Shown here: piece after piece, positions 9,853 through 18,516 of the stretch | How the letters are laid out: every line of letters begins with the position of its first letter | Position numbering within the stretch: the first letter of the stretch is position 1 | NCBI RefSeq assembly: GCF_003205515.1 | Contig: NZ_KZ826483.1 | Location: 186,001 to 250,000 of the forward strand | Reading direction: 5' to 3' | DNA from: Litorivita pollutaquae | GTDB taxonomy: Bacteria; Pseudomonadota; Alphaproteobacteria; Rhodobacterales; Rhodobacteraceae | DNA: 64,000 nt | Made by a program: the position numbers and the translations under genes | The notes under the pieces: model-generated | Databases searched by the model: none | What the model was told of the DNA's origin: nothing | What the model saw: only the letters and a program-made list of their open reading frames with translations

Positions 9853-10131
9853 CTAATTTAGCATGTCAGCCCATTCGGGGTGTTTACGAAACTGAGAAGC
9901 GGCGAACGGGCATAGTGGCACGATCTTTTTGCCTTGTGAGCGCATGTCAGTGACAATGTGTTCCATCAGCACCTCTCCGTACCCGAGGCCACGCAGGGCG
10001 TCGTCCACTTCGGTGTGGTCGGTGATGACGATCTTTTCCCCAGCTTTGGAGAACGTCGACACGGCCTCGCCGTCCTTGGTGCGGATGATATAGCGCCCGC
10101 TTGTCCAGCCGTCTTCAAAATCTACTTGCAT
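9853..10131 (-). CDS. small GNAT-family N-acetyltransferase-like protein
   Basis: 92 residues from ATG 10131, which has a GGAG site; an in-frame TTG five codons upstream is less likely. The sequence reads as the short COG2388 type: GRYIIRTKDGEAVSTFSK, TDHTEVDDALRGLGYGEVLMEHIV (the acetyl-CoA-binding loop and following helix) and a C-terminal VPLCPFAASQFRKHPEW. Family members are small stand-alone acetyl-CoA-binding proteins whose acceptors are mostly unknown. It lies just downstream of the cNMP/FAD oxidoreductase on the same strand (30-nt gap), so the two may be co-transcribed. Confidence 0.85.
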   Translation of the reverse strand: MQVDFEDGWTSGRYIIRTKDGEAVSTFSKAGEKIVITDHTEVDDALRGLGYGEVLMEHIVTDMRSQGKKIVPLCPFAASQFRKHPEWADMLN

Positions 10132-10161
10132 GAGGAACTCCGTCAAATTCTGGTCTGAGAT

Positions 10162-11772
10162 TTATCGGTTCAAATGACTCCAGACCGCACTCATCACAAC
10201 CGACCCTTCGCCCACCGATGACGCCACGCGCTTGACCGAGCCGGACCGCACGTCGCCCACTGCAAAAATGCCGTGGGTCGATGTTTCGAATGGCGACCGG
10301 CCACCGTTTTCGGTTCCGGTCAGAACGAAGCCCTTGTCATCCAGCGCAGCATGTCCGGCCAGCCAATCAGTATTGGGCGCAGCCCCCGCCATGATGAAAA
10401 CCGCGCGGCTGTCATAGCGATGTTGCGTGCCGTCGGCTTTGTTGTTCACCGTCACGGCGGATAGCCTGTCGTCGCCATGCAATTCGGCAATTTCGCTTTG
10501 GTAGTGGATCGTGATCCTTGGGTCGGCCTCAAGGCGCGACGACAGATAATCCGACATAGACGCGGCAAGGCTGCCGGAGCGCACCAGCAGATGCACGTGC
10601 GCCGCCGCGCGGCTGAGGAACATGGCCGCTTGCCCCGCCGAATTACCGCCGCCCACAATGATGGCCTCGGAGTTGCGACAGAACCTCGCTTCCATCTCTG
10701 TGGCGGCATAGTAGACGCCTGCGCCCTCGAATTCTTCCAATCGCGGGATCGGCAGTTTGCGATATTGCACCCCCGTTGCCACGACGATGGAGCGCGCACA
10801 CAAGACGCGCCCGTTCGAACAAGTCGCATAAAAGCGGTCATCGCGACAGGCCAATGCCTCGATCCGCAATGGCATGGCAAAGCGGGTGCCGAACTTCATC
10901 GCTTGAACCTCGCCGCGCCACACAAGGTCACCACCAGAAATGCCCGTTGGAAACTCCATGTGGTTTTCGATCCGGCTGGAGGTGCCAGCCTGCCCACCGA
11001 TGGCAAGATCTTCGGCGACGATTGCGGTCATCCCTTCAGCACCGGCATAGACCCCCGCAGCCACGCCCGCGGGCCCGCCCCCGACAATCAGGACATCGAC
11101 CACTTCGTCGTTCGGGATCACCAGCTCAAGCCCCAGGGTCCGTGCGAGTTTTTCCGGGGTCGGACCGTCGATCACCTTACCGCCGAAAATCACCGCAGGG
11201 CCACAGCCTTGCAAATCACAGCTTGTGCGTTCCGCGTCAGCTTCGGCGCTTTCAAGATCAATCATTTGCGCCGCGATCCGGTTGCGCTGTGCAAAGATGG
11301 CGATCTTCTGATTGCTCTTGTCGACATCCGCGCCGATCAATTTGAGCTCGGTTTGTCCATGCTCGACGTTCCCGCGGCGTCTGGCGGCAAAGACAGTCAG
11401 AATAATATCGCTCATCTCGGGGATGCGGGACATCAGTTTAATCAGATCGGTATTCGTAACGACGATCACCGTGGAGTCTTTGCACGCTCGCATCTGGATC
11501 ATTGACACCGCACCGGACAGCGTCCCGATTTCACCGGTAAACTGCGATGCTCCCATCGTGGCCGCGATTGTCCGGTCCTGCGTAATCGGATGCACAACCT
11601 CTGTCTCCCCGCTTTCAATATAAAGCAGTTCCTCCAGCGGATCACCGGGTCGAATGATCGTGTCGCCTGCGCCATAAGTCCGCATCGTTCCAACCTCTCG
11701 TAGCGCTTCGACATGGTCCGCCTGCAGGGGCGTCCGCTGCATCTGACTAAGATCGTTGGCAAAGCTTTCCAT
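10162..11772 (-). CDS. cNMP-binding domain fused to a thioredoxin-reductase-like flavoprotein lacking the CxxC
   Basis: 536 residues from MESFANDLSQ, with AAAGGAC just upstream. Residues ~10-140 form a cyclic-nucleotide-binding (CRP-type) domain (RPGDPLEELLYIESGETEV, FTGEIGTLSG). Residues ~150-225 resemble a degenerate thioredoxin-fold linker (CGPAVIFGGKVIDGPT). From ~235 it is a TrxR-type FAD/NADPH enzyme with GGGPAGVAAGVYAG for FAD, GGGNSAGQAAMFLS for NADPH and FAVGDVRSG near the end. Where thioredoxin reductases have CATC, this protein reads YYAATEMEA, so the redox-active cysteines are missing and ordinary thioredoxin reduction is unlikely. Related fused proteins are widespread but poorly characterised. 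The electron acceptor is unknown. Confidence 0.88.
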   Translation of the reverse strand: MESFANDLSQMQRTPLQADHVEALREVGTMRTYGAGDTIIRPGDPLEELLYIESGETEVVHPITQDRTIAATMGASQFTGEIGTLSGAVSMIQMRACKDSTVIVVTNTDLIKLMSRIPEMSDIILTVFAARRRGNVEHGQTELKLIGADVDKSNQKIAIFAQRNRIAAQMIDLESAEADAERTSCDLQGCGPAVIFGGKVIDGPTPEKLARTLGLELVIPNDEVVDVLIVGGGPAGVAAGVYAGAEGMTAIVAEDLAIGGQAGTSSRIENHMEFPTGISGGDLVWRGEVQAMKFGTRFAMPLRIEALACRDDRFYATCSNGRVLCARSIVVATGVQYRKLPIPRLEEFEGAGVYYAATEMEARFCRNSEAIIVGGGNSAGQAAMFLSRAAAHVHLLVRSGSLAASMSDYLSSRLEADPRITIHYQSEIAELHGDDRLSAVTVNNKADGTQHRYDSRAVFIMAGAAPNTDWLAGHAALDDKGFVLTGTENGGRSPFETSTHGIFAVGDVRSGSVKRVASSVGEGSVVMSAVWSHLNR

Positions 11773-11961
11773 GCTCGGCGTCCTTTTTAGCTGTTCGTTG
11801 ATTGCTCCTGTCGCGTCGCATCTCTGTTGATGAGGATAGACGCAAGATGCACAGACGCTCAATGCATCTTATATTACAGGTGTGCCGCAAGTTATTCCCC
11901 TCGCACATTCGGGCGACCTGAACCGCCCGAATGTGTCGCTATCTTAAGGGACAACCCGGCC

Positions 11962-12873
11962 TTAGAACGGCGCGAAGTTGTCAAATTCTTCCGTTGGTAC
12001 CGACCACCTGTCTTTGGCCGAGATTTGCGGCGTCGGGATGCCGTCATGCGGGATTTGTCCGTGTTGACCATACAGCCACAAAACAAAGTTATAACGTTCG
12101 CCTTCAGTGATCGGCTCGGACGCATGGGGGACGCTGCCGTGGTGGATCAGGGCGGTACCGGGCTCAAACGTCAGTTTTTCAACGCGGCGTGAAACCGGAT
12201 CAATGAAGCTGACGGCAGAGCCGGAATAACCTTCGCCTGGCAGGTTCAGGTTGATATTCAATGTAACCGCAGAGGCATCAGAATGGGGGCGCAAGGATGT
12301 ATCCTTGCTGGCCTGCCACCGGATAGAGAATCCGAATGTCTGTGTGTCGTAGCCCACAACGTCAGGAAACAGCAGACGAGACACGGGCCGCATGTAGGCG
12401 TCCATCATCTCGCGGTAGAAGCCTTGAAACCCGGGCGCGGCAAGATACCCTTCGGAGCGAGGGTCAAGCATAGCACCACCGCGGTTCAACACGATCCCGT
12501 AAGGGGGGCGCAATGGGATGTCCGCATCGGCAACGCCATCAAGGTATTCACGCAGGGCGGCCAGGCGTTCAACATCAAAAAATTGGGCGCGATAGACGCC
12601 GGGGAATACTTCTTCCCAAAGGTTCTTAACCGCACCTTCGGCTGTCGGGTCCGCCCAAGCCTGTTCCACGGCCGCGCGCAGTTTCGGATCGAAAATGGAG
12701 CTGTCCAGCTGGGGCAGCTTGGCCTCATTTTCCGCCTGCCATTCCGCCCAGGCGCTTTCGAACAGATCGCGGTTCTGGTTCCAGAAATGTTGGACAGAGA
12801 TATCACGGTTAAGCATTTCTTCCCGGGTTGGGCGGGCAACGGCACGGGCTTGGTTAAGTGAGGTAAGGGACAT
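11962..12873 (-). CDS. 2-oxoglutarate/Fe(II)-dependent oxygenase
   Basis: 303 residues, start supported by AAGGAT upstream. The C-terminal half carries the metal triad of the cupin-fold dioxygenases: H197-x-D199 in LRPHSDASAVTLNINLN and a distal H250 in SVPHASEP. R260 in GERYNFVLW is suited to bind 2-oxoglutarate. GSAVSFID and LTFEPGTALIHHG fit the prolyl-4-hydroxylase-like core. The N-terminal ~120 residues are helical and not recognised. It reads leftward, ~190 bp upstream of the cNMP/FAD gene, and may be co-transcribed with it. Substrate unknown; a protein or small-molecule hydroxylase is inferred. Confidence 0.85.
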   Translation of the reverse strand: MSLTSLNQARAVARPTREEMLNRDISVQHFWNQNRDLFESAWAEWQAENEAKLPQLDSSIFDPKLRAAVEQAWADPTAEGAVKNLWEEVFPGVYRAQFFDVERLAALREYLDGVADADIPLRPPYGIVLNRGGAMLDPRSEGYLAAPGFQGFYREMMDAYMRPVSRLLFPDVVGYDTQTFGFSIRWQASKDTSLRPHSDASAVTLNINLNLPGEGYSGSAVSFIDPVSRRVEKLTFEPGTALIHHGSVPHASEPITEGERYNFVLWLYGQHGQIPHDGIPTPQISAKDRWSVPTEEFDNFAPF

Positions 12874-13093
12874 TGGATGGCATCCTTAGTATGTTGGAGC
12901 AACTTTGCTGCACAACACTTATTGATATGCATCCGCGTGATAAATGGCCGTATTTAGTAATCAAAATTCGGTTAATGTATATAATTGACGGTTTGGGTTG
13001 GGGCGCAATTTTTCTTTGAAGTCCTATCCCGGAAAACGAATGGCGCAGCGAACCGAAGCCCGCCGCGCAATGCCGAACGCGCCTTGTGGAGCG

Positions 13094-14080
13094 TTATACG
13101 TCTACGATCACCTTGCCGATTGCCTTGCCGCTGGCAAGTCGGTCATAGGCTGCACCGACTTCTTCAAGGACAAACCGAGGCTCATCCACCACCGGTTTCA
13201 GTGCGCCGCTATCTACCAGCTTTGCCAGTTCGGCCAGGATCGTACCGTGATCTGCACGGTCTTTGTCGTGCAGCATCGGGATCAGCATGAATACGACATG
13301 CAGTGAGGCACCCTTCAGGTGGGCGGGGGACAGGTCAAGCTCCGCCAGCGCGAGGGTGGTGGCCACGTGGCCGTTCAGGGCGACCGCGTTGAATGAGTTC
13401 GTCAGGTTGCCAGCGCCGACTGTATCCAGCACCGCATCAAAACCTGTGCCGCCTGTGTGTTTGGCGACATAATCCTCGACGGTTTCCGCCTTGAAATCGA
13501 TCGGTTCGGCACCAAGGTCGCGCACAACGGAGAGGCGTTCATCGCCGCTGTCGGTGGCATAAACCTCCGCCCCCAGTGACCGGGCCAGTTGCACGCCGAT
13601 GTGCCCAACGCCGCCGGAACCGCCATGGACAAGCACCTTCTGGCCTTTGCCAACGCCAGCGCGCTTGAGCCCCTCATAGGCGGTGATCCCGACCAGCGGG
13701 ATCGCGGCCGCTTCGCGCATGGACAGGGACTGCGGCTTTTTCGCGATCAGCCTTGCATCCGCGGGCATGTATTCGGCCAGAGCGCCCTGAAGATCCGCCA
13801 GACCACCGGCACAGCCATATACTTCGTCGCCTACGGCGAACCCGCTCACACCCTCGCCGACCTCTTCGATCGTGCCGGCGAAATCCATGCCCAGAACAGC
13901 GGGGGCGGCGGGGGCAAAACCAAGGTCCGTGCCCATGTTGCGGATCATCGTGTCGATTGTGTTGATGCTAGTTGCCTGCACGCGGACAATAACCTGACCG
14001 GCGCTCGCGGTTGGTTTGGGCAGCTCGGTCAATGCAAAGGGGGAGTCGGGTCCGTATTCGGAGAGGGCCATGGTTTTCAT
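13094..14080 (-). CDS. MDR-superfamily zinc-independent quinone/enone reductase
   Basis: 328 residues from MKTMALSEYG, preceded by GAAAGGAAAA; the 14 codons before it are excluded. Domain order is GroES-like catalytic (to ~120) then Rossmann (VLVHGGSGGVGHIGVQLARSLGAEVYAT, the NADPH loop), ending in the usual KAIGKVIVDV. It lacks the Cys/His/Glu catalytic zinc ligands of true alcohol dehydrogenases and the structural-zinc cysteine cluster, so it belongs with quinone oxidoreductases and 2-alkenal reductases. It is probably an NADPH-dependent reductase of an electrophilic carbonyl. It may respond to the same catabolic signals as the neighbouring crotonase, but a terminator separates them. Confidence 0.88.
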   Translation of the reverse strand: MKTMALSEYGPDSPFALTELPKPTASAGQVIVRVQATSINTIDTMIRNMGTDLGFAPAAPAVLGMDFAGTIEEVGEGVSGFAVGDEVYGCAGGLADLQGALAEYMPADARLIAKKPQSLSMREAAAIPLVGITAYEGLKRAGVGKGQKVLVHGGSGGVGHIGVQLARSLGAEVYATDSGDERLSVVRDLGAEPIDFKAETVEDYVAKHTGGTGFDAVLDTVGAGNLTNSFNAVALNGHVATTLALAELDLSPAHLKGASLHVVFMLIPMLHDKDRADHGTILAELAKLVDSGALKPVVDEPRFVLEEVGAAYDRLASGKAIGKVIVDV

Positions 14081-14204
14081 CGGATTTTCCTTTCGATGTG
14101 TTTGTTGCCACTGAGCTAACACGTGTTGTTTTGCGGGGTAATTGGTAGAAATCGGAGTTCAGTTTTCGGATTTTGAGGGTAATGGCGCAATCCACGCGAG
14201 GAGG

Positions 14205-14248
14205 GCGGCCAAACAGAAAGAACCGCGCCATGAAAACCGGCGCGGTTC
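14205..14248 (-). terminator. Rho-independent terminator after the crotonase gene
   Basis: Perfect 10-bp arms GAACCGCGCC (14220-14229) and GGCGCGGTTC (14239-14248) with a 9-nt loop. Read on the minus strand the hairpin is followed by CTTTCTGTTT, an adequate U-tract. It lies 25 nt after the crotonase stop codon. Confidence 0.85.
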
Positions 14249-14273
14249 CTGAGTGGTGGCCTCGCAGAGGAAT

Positions 14274-15119
14274 TTAAGTGATGTCTTGAACCTTCATGAC
14301 CAGTTCGCCCCAGTTGCGCTGGTTCTCGATGTCATGTTCCAGGCCTTGGTCATCCGCAATTTGGAACCGTTTGACCGCAGGCGTTTTGCTGGTTGCCTGA
14401 TAGAGCCAGTAGGCCTCCGCTTTCAGGGCCTCATCGATGGGCTTGTCGATGGATTCGTAAACCATCTGTTTGCAGGCATTGATCGACTCGGCTGGGAATT
14501 GGGAGATGCGTTGGGCCAATGCGTCAACATATGGGCCGATCTCGTCGGGCTCGAGCGCCTTGTTTATTGTGCCGAACCGTTCCGCATCATCTGCGTCGTA
14601 ATCATTCGCGCTTAAGATGATTTCCAGTGCTTTGCCCAGACCAGTCTGTCGGGCCATACGCGATGCGCCGCCACCACAGGGCAGAATGCCCATGCCGACT
14701 TCCATTTGCATGAATTTGAATTTTCCGCGTGCGGCGAACCGCATGTCGAGCGCCAGAGCCAGTTCATGGCCGCCGCCGCGCGCAAAGCCTTCGAGTTTGG
14801 CGATCGTCGCTTGGGGGGCTTTGCTGATCCGTTCGCAGATGGCTTGGAGGTCCAGCAGCTGCGCGTCCTCGCGTGACACGGCCTGTGTCGACATGTCTTT
14901 CAGCAGTTCGGTATCGTAGTGCGCGACCCAGATTTCTGGGTGTGCAGATTGGAAGACGACAACCTTTGTATCCCGGTCTCGTTCAAGCCGCATGGCAAGG
15001 CTGTTAAGGTCGGCGAGCATCTCTTGCCCCTGAACGTTGGCTGATCCGAAATCGAAGGTCACGGTTAGGATCGCGCCGTTCTGGTTTGCAGTAAAGGTCT
15101 GGAAGTTTTCGTATTTCAT
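14274..15119 (-). CDS. enoyl-CoA hydratase/isomerase (crotonase) family protein
   Basis: 281 residues with GGAGAG before the ATG. It shows the crotonase core: AKLEGFARGGGHELALALDMRFA, whose Glu in GGHELA matches one catalytic glutamate, followed by QMEVGMGILPCGGGASRM, whose Glu in MEVGMGI matches the second. The oxyanion-hole glycines are present. Members hydrate enoyl-CoA or carry out related CoA-thioester chemistry; the exact substrate cannot be told. Divergent from acoA across a 395-bp spacer that contains a large palindrome, so the two may share a regulator. Confidence 0.85.
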   Translation of the reverse strand: MKYENFQTFTANQNGAILTVTFDFGSANVQGQEMLADLNSLAMRLERDRDTKVVVFQSAHPEIWVAHYDTELLKDMSTQAVSREDAQLLDLQAICERISKAPQATIAKLEGFARGGGHELALALDMRFAARGKFKFMQMEVGMGILPCGGGASRMARQTGLGKALEIILSANDYDADDAERFGTINKALEPDEIGPYVDALAQRISQFPAESINACKQMVYESIDKPIDEALKAEAYWLYQATSKTPAVKRFQIADDQGLEHDIENQRNWGELVMKVQDIT

Positions 15120-15368
15120 TGTTTCTCTCCGCTGTTATGCCCTGTTTTGCACAAGGCTTGAGTTGTGAACCGAGGAAGTCGATTTCCTCATGCCCTAGAC
15201 CTTGAGTTAACTTCGTATCCAAATAAAGATACTAAAGATTGGTTCAGTATTCGGATTTTGTATATAAATGAGTGTGGCGCTATTGATTCCCCTCGGACGA
15301 CGGGCATTGCCTGCGGGGCGCAAACCGCACCGCCACTTGCCGAACTTGCGTCACGCTCTGGCTCAATG

Positions 15369-15400
15369 TGTCTCAAACTGTCTCACGGTGAGACAGTTTG
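15369..15400. promoter_or_regulatory. palindromic operator in the crotonase-acoA intergenic region (candidate AcoR site)
   Basis: Arms CAAACTGTCTCAC (15374-15386) and GTGAGACAGTTTG (15388-15400) are perfect reverse complements around one G. An extra upstream TGTCTCA (15369-15375) sits exactly 10 bp before the TGTCTCA inside the left arm (15379-15385), and the inverted TGAGACA (15389-15395) is another 10 bp on. Such helical phasing is typical of activator sites. It lies 115 bp before the acoA start. The rest of the 15120-15514 spacer shows nothing else I can name, and no -24/-12 sigma-54 promoter was found in it. Assigning it to AcoR is inference from location. Confidence 0.7.
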
Positions 15401-15514
15401 CGCGATCAAGCCCCGCGTGGGCGTCAGCACCGTTGTTTTGCGGCCTAACAGGATCAATCCTAACCATAGCGTTAATGCGGCAGGGAGATGCCGTGCACAT
15501 GGGAGGAGGAATTC

Positions 15515-16504
15515 ATGTCACCAACACGTGAAGAACAACACTGGATGTATCGCAATATGGTCACGAGCCGTCGGTTCGAAGAGGCCATTGCGAAGATCTA
15601 TTTCGAGGGGAAATCACCGGCGTTCAACATGGCCAATGGGCCGATCCCGGGTGAAATGCACCTGTCCGACGGGCAGGAGCCAGTGGCGGTGGGGGTTTGT
15701 GCGCACCTGACTCCCGAGGATGTGGTCACAGCCACCCACCGTCCACACCATCAGGCTATCGCCAAGGGCGTTGATCTGGATAAAATGGCCGCCGAGATTT
15801 TCGGTAAGAAAACCGGTCTATCTGGCGGTCGCGGCGGGCATATGCATCTGTTTGATGATGATGTGAACTTTGCCTGTTCCGGCATTATCGCGCAGGGCAT
15901 GGGGCCTGCGGTGGGGGCCGCGTTATCGCGCAAGATGCAGGGTAAGCCGGGTGTTGCCGTTGCCTTCGTCGGTGAAGGTGCGGTGAATCAGGGCGGCTGG
16001 CACGAGGCGATGAACCTCGCAGCCGTTTGGAATCTACCCTTTATCTGCGTGGTCGAGGATAACGGCTGGGGCATTTCTGTCGCCAAGAAAACCGCCAGCA
16101 GCATCGCAAGTCATGCAGACCGCGCGGCGGCCTACGGCATTCCCGGCAAACGGATCGAGGGCAACGACCCCTACGCCATCTTTGAAGCAGCGGGCGAGGC
16201 GATTGCACGGGCGCGCGCGGGTGAAGGTCCATCGCTGCTGGAATGTGAAACCTACCGTTTAGCGGGTCACTTTATGGGGGACGCCGAGGCCTACCGCCCT
16301 AAAGGCGAAAAAGACGCGCTATTTGAGAAGGATCCGATCCCCAAAATGCGTGAAAGATTGCTTGCCGATGGTGCCGCCAGCGAGGCGGAACTGGACACGA
16401 TCGAGGAAGAATCTGCCGCACGCGTTGACGCAGCGATCAAATTCGCCCGCGAAAGCGATGATGCAGCACCTGAAGACGCGCTGACGCGTGTGTTCGCAGC
16501 ATAA
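15515..16504 (+). CDS. acoA: thiamine-dependent acetoin/2-oxoacid dehydrogenase E1 alpha
   Basis: 329 residues from MSPTREEQHW with GGGAGGAGG upstream. It matches E1-alpha of the acetoin/pyruvate dehydrogenase type: GGRGGHMHLFD (phosphorylation-loop region), the TPP motif as GEGAVNQGGWHEAMNLAAVW with the terminal VVEDN (Glu replaces the usual Asp of GDG), and an RLAGHFMGDAEAYR C-terminal region. E1 decarboxylates the substrate on TPP and transfers the acyl group to the lipoyl protein. It is the first gene of acoA-acoB-lipoyl-acoC-lplA-DUF1330. The acetoin assignment rests on the AcoR-type regulator next door and the separate alpha/beta chains; a branched-chain or pyruvate substrate is not excluded. 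Confidence 0.87.
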   Translation: MSPTREEQHWMYRNMVTSRRFEEAIAKIYFEGKSPAFNMANGPIPGEMHLSDGQEPVAVGVCAHLTPEDVVTATHRPHHQAIAKGVDLDKMAAEIFGKKTGLSGGRGGHMHLFDDDVNFACSGIIAQGMGPAVGAALSRKMQGKPGVAVAFVGEGAVNQGGWHEAMNLAAVWNLPFICVVEDNGWGISVAKKTASSIASHADRAAAYGIPGKRIEGNDPYAIFEAAGEAIARARAGEGPSLLECETYRLAGHFMGDAEAYRPKGEKDALFEKDPIPKMRERLLADGAASEAELDTIEEESAARVDAAIKFARESDDAAPEDALTRVFAA

Positions 16505-16519
16505 TTGGGAGGAAAAGAC

Positions 16520-17539
16520 ATGACCAAATCGAACGAAAGAAAATTGACCATCGCCCGGGCTATGGCCGAAGCCACCGCACAGGAAATGCGCATCGACCCC
16601 TCCGTCTTTGTGATGGGCGAGGACATCGGCCCCTTGGGCGGCGTCTATGGCAACACCCGCGGATTGATCGAGGAATTCGGGGCGGAACGCATCCGTGACA
16701 CACCGATTTCGGAAACCGCCTTTATCGGTGCCGCCGTCGGTGCGGCGCAGGATGGCATGCGCCCAGTGGTCGAGCTGATGTTCGTCGACTTCTTTGGCGT
16801 CTGCTTTGATGCGATCTACAATCTGATGGCCAAGAATATCTATTTCTCCGGCGGCAACGTGAAAGTGCCGATGGTGTTGATGACCTCAACCGGTGGCGGC
16901 TATTCCGACGGTGGCCAGCATTCGCAATGTCTGTACGGCACCTTTGCCCACTTGCCGGGGATGAAAGTTGTGGCCCCGTCCAATGCCTATGACGCCAAGG
17001 GGTTGATGACGGCCGCCATGCGCGACGACAGTCCGGTGGTTTACATGTACCACAAGGGCCTGCAGGGCATGGGCTGGCTTGGCACCGAGGCGGGCGCGAC
17101 TGTGCATGTCCCAGAAGAACCCTACACGCTGGAAATCGGCAAGGCCAAGGTCGTTCGCGAAGGCAAGGATGTATCGATCGTCAGTTGTGGCATGGGCGTT
17201 CATAATGCGCTCAAGGCGGCCAAAACGTTGGAAGCGCAGGGCGTCAGTGCCGAGGTTGTCGATCTTGTCAGCCTTGTGCCGTTGGACCGTGACACCATCC
17301 GCGCCAGCGTCGCCAAAACCGGCAGGCTGATTGTCGTGGACGAGGACTACATGAGCTATGGTCTGTCCGGCGAAATCATCGCATCCGTGACCGAGCATGA
17401 TATCTCGGTTCTCAAGGCCGCGCCGAAACGCGTTGCCTTCCCTGATGTGCCGATCCCATTCGCGAGGGTGATGGAGCAATTCTGCCTGCCCAACCCTGAC
17501 AAGATCGTCGCCGCCTGGGACGAGATGCAAGCGGCCTGA
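16520..17539 (+). CDS. acoB: acetoin/2-oxoacid dehydrogenase E1 beta
   Basis: 339 residues from MTKSNERKLT, 15 nt after acoA, with GGGAGG upstream. Typical beta-chain landmarks are the GEDIGPLGGVYGNTRGL pyrimidine-binding segment, the RIRDTPISETAFIGAAVGAA stretch, GGQHSQ with the active-site histidine, and a transketolase C-terminal domain (VSIVSCGMGVHNAL, VVDLVSLVPLDRDTI). It pairs with acoA to form the alpha2beta2 E1. A hairpin (GGGGGCGC 17571-17578 with GCGTCCCC 17586-17593) lies between this gene and the lipoyl gene and may set relative expression. Confidence 0.9.
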   Translation: MTKSNERKLTIARAMAEATAQEMRIDPSVFVMGEDIGPLGGVYGNTRGLIEEFGAERIRDTPISETAFIGAAVGAAQDGMRPVVELMFVDFFGVCFDAIYNLMAKNIYFSGGNVKVPMVLMTSTGGGYSDGGQHSQCLYGTFAHLPGMKVVAPSNAYDAKGLMTAAMRDDSPVVYMYHKGLQGMGWLGTEAGATVHVPEEPYTLEIGKAKVVREGKDVSIVSCGMGVHNALKAAKTLEAQGVSAEVVDLVSLVPLDRDTIRASVAKTGRLIVVDEDYMSYGLSGEIIASVTEHDISVLKAAPKRVAFPDVPIPFARVMEQFCLPNPDKIVAAWDEMQAA

Positions 17540-17614
17540 GCCAACACATACCCACCACTCACAGACCAACGGGGGCGCCTGAAGCGCGTCCCCGAACAGG
17601 AAAGGACACTCCAA

Positions 17615-17848
17615 ATGGCAACAGATATCGTCATCCCATCCGACCTCTGGGAAGAGGACGAAGAAACAGTGATCACCGGCTGGCTTGCCAATGATGGCGC
17701 AACCGTCGAAGAAGGCGCGCTGGTGGTCGAGATCATGACCGCCAAGGTGCAATACGAGATCAACGCACCGGCCTCTGGCATCCTGCGGATCAAGGAAGAG
17801 GCGGATACCGTTGTGCCCAAGGGGGCCGTCATCGGGTCGGTCGAATGA
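17615..17848 (+). CDS. free-standing lipoyl carrier domain of the dehydrogenase complex
   Basis: 77 residues with AGGAAAGGA upstream. It is a single biotinyl/lipoyl domain: WLANDGATVEEGALVVEI, then the modification loop with its lysine in MTAKVQYEI, and APASGILRI. In most organisms this domain is the N-terminus of the E2 subunit; here it is a separate protein, joined to the catalytic domain gene only by a 4-bp ATGA overlap. It shuttles the acyl group from E1 to E2. The lipoate-ligase-like gene two ORFs downstream is a good candidate to modify it. Confidence 0.92.
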   Translation: MATDIVIPSDLWEEDEETVITGWLANDGATVEEGALVVEIMTAKVQYEINAPASGILRIKEEADTVVPKGAVIGSVE

Positions 17849-18516
17849 CCAAGGTCGTCCCCCTCAAAGGCGTGCGCGGCATGATCGCGGATGCCATGAC
17901 CAAAAGCCTTGCGACAGCCGCGCAGCTGACCCACCACGGCAGCGCCGATGCGACAGCCCTGAAGGCGGAGAAAGTCCGTTTGGGCGAGGCAGGCACCAAG
18001 GTCTCGGTTGAGGACCTTTTGATGCTGGCCGTGGTACGCGCCCTGAAAAAGAACCCCGACGCAAATGGCCGGGTCGAAGGACGCGAGGTGCATTTGCCTG
18101 ATGCGGTCGATCTGTCGGTTGCCATTGCCTTGCCCGGTAATCTTTTGGTCGCACCTGCCATGTTTGGCGCTGATGAGATGGATGTGACCGAATTGCGTGC
18201 GGCGCGGCAGGATTTGGCCGCGCGGGCCAAGGTGAACAAGCTGACCGTGACGGAAATGACGGGCGGCACATTCACCGTCTCGAACCTTGGCCTGACGCGG
18301 GTGGAACATTTCACGCCGATTATCAATGCGGGGCAAATCTGTATCCTTGGTATCGGGCGTCTGACGGATCGCGCAGCGCGGGGCGCGGATGGCGGAATTG
18401 AGTTGCGCCCTCATGTAGGCCTGTCGTTGACCTTTGATCACCGCGCGCTTGATGGTGCACCGGCGGGTGATCTGCTGACCTCGATCTGTGAAGAGATCGA
18501 AGGGATGGCGGTGTGA
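17845..18516 (+). CDS. acoC: 2-oxoacid dehydrogenase E2 acyltransferase, catalytic domain only
   Basis: 223 residues, overlapping the lipoyl gene by ATGA. It holds the acetyltransferase fold alone, from VVPLKGVRGMIADAMTKSL to the active-site motif DHRALDGAPAGDLL near the end, with FTVSNLGLTRVEHFTPIINAGQ before it. The lipoyl domain is encoded separately, and no peripheral-subunit-binding domain is present in either product. E3 recruitment must therefore work differently or through another protein. It transfers the acyl group from lipoate to CoA, giving acetyl-CoA if acetoin is the substrate. Confidence 0.9.
   Translation: MTKVVPLKGVRGMIADAMTKSLATAAQLTHHGSADATALKAEKVRLGEAGTKVSVEDLLMLAVVRALKKNPDANGRVEGREVHLPDAVDLSVAIALPGNLLVAPAMFGADEMDVTELRAARQDLAARAKVNKLTVTEMTGGTFTVSNLGLTRVEHFTPIINAGQICILGIGRLTDRAARGADGGIELRPHVGLSLTFDHRALDGAPAGDLLTSICEEIEGMAV

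Noticed and set aside
15401-15514. sigma-54 promoter before acoA
   Set aside because: No GG-N10-GC element is present; TTTTGC at 15436-15441 has no GG at the required distance.
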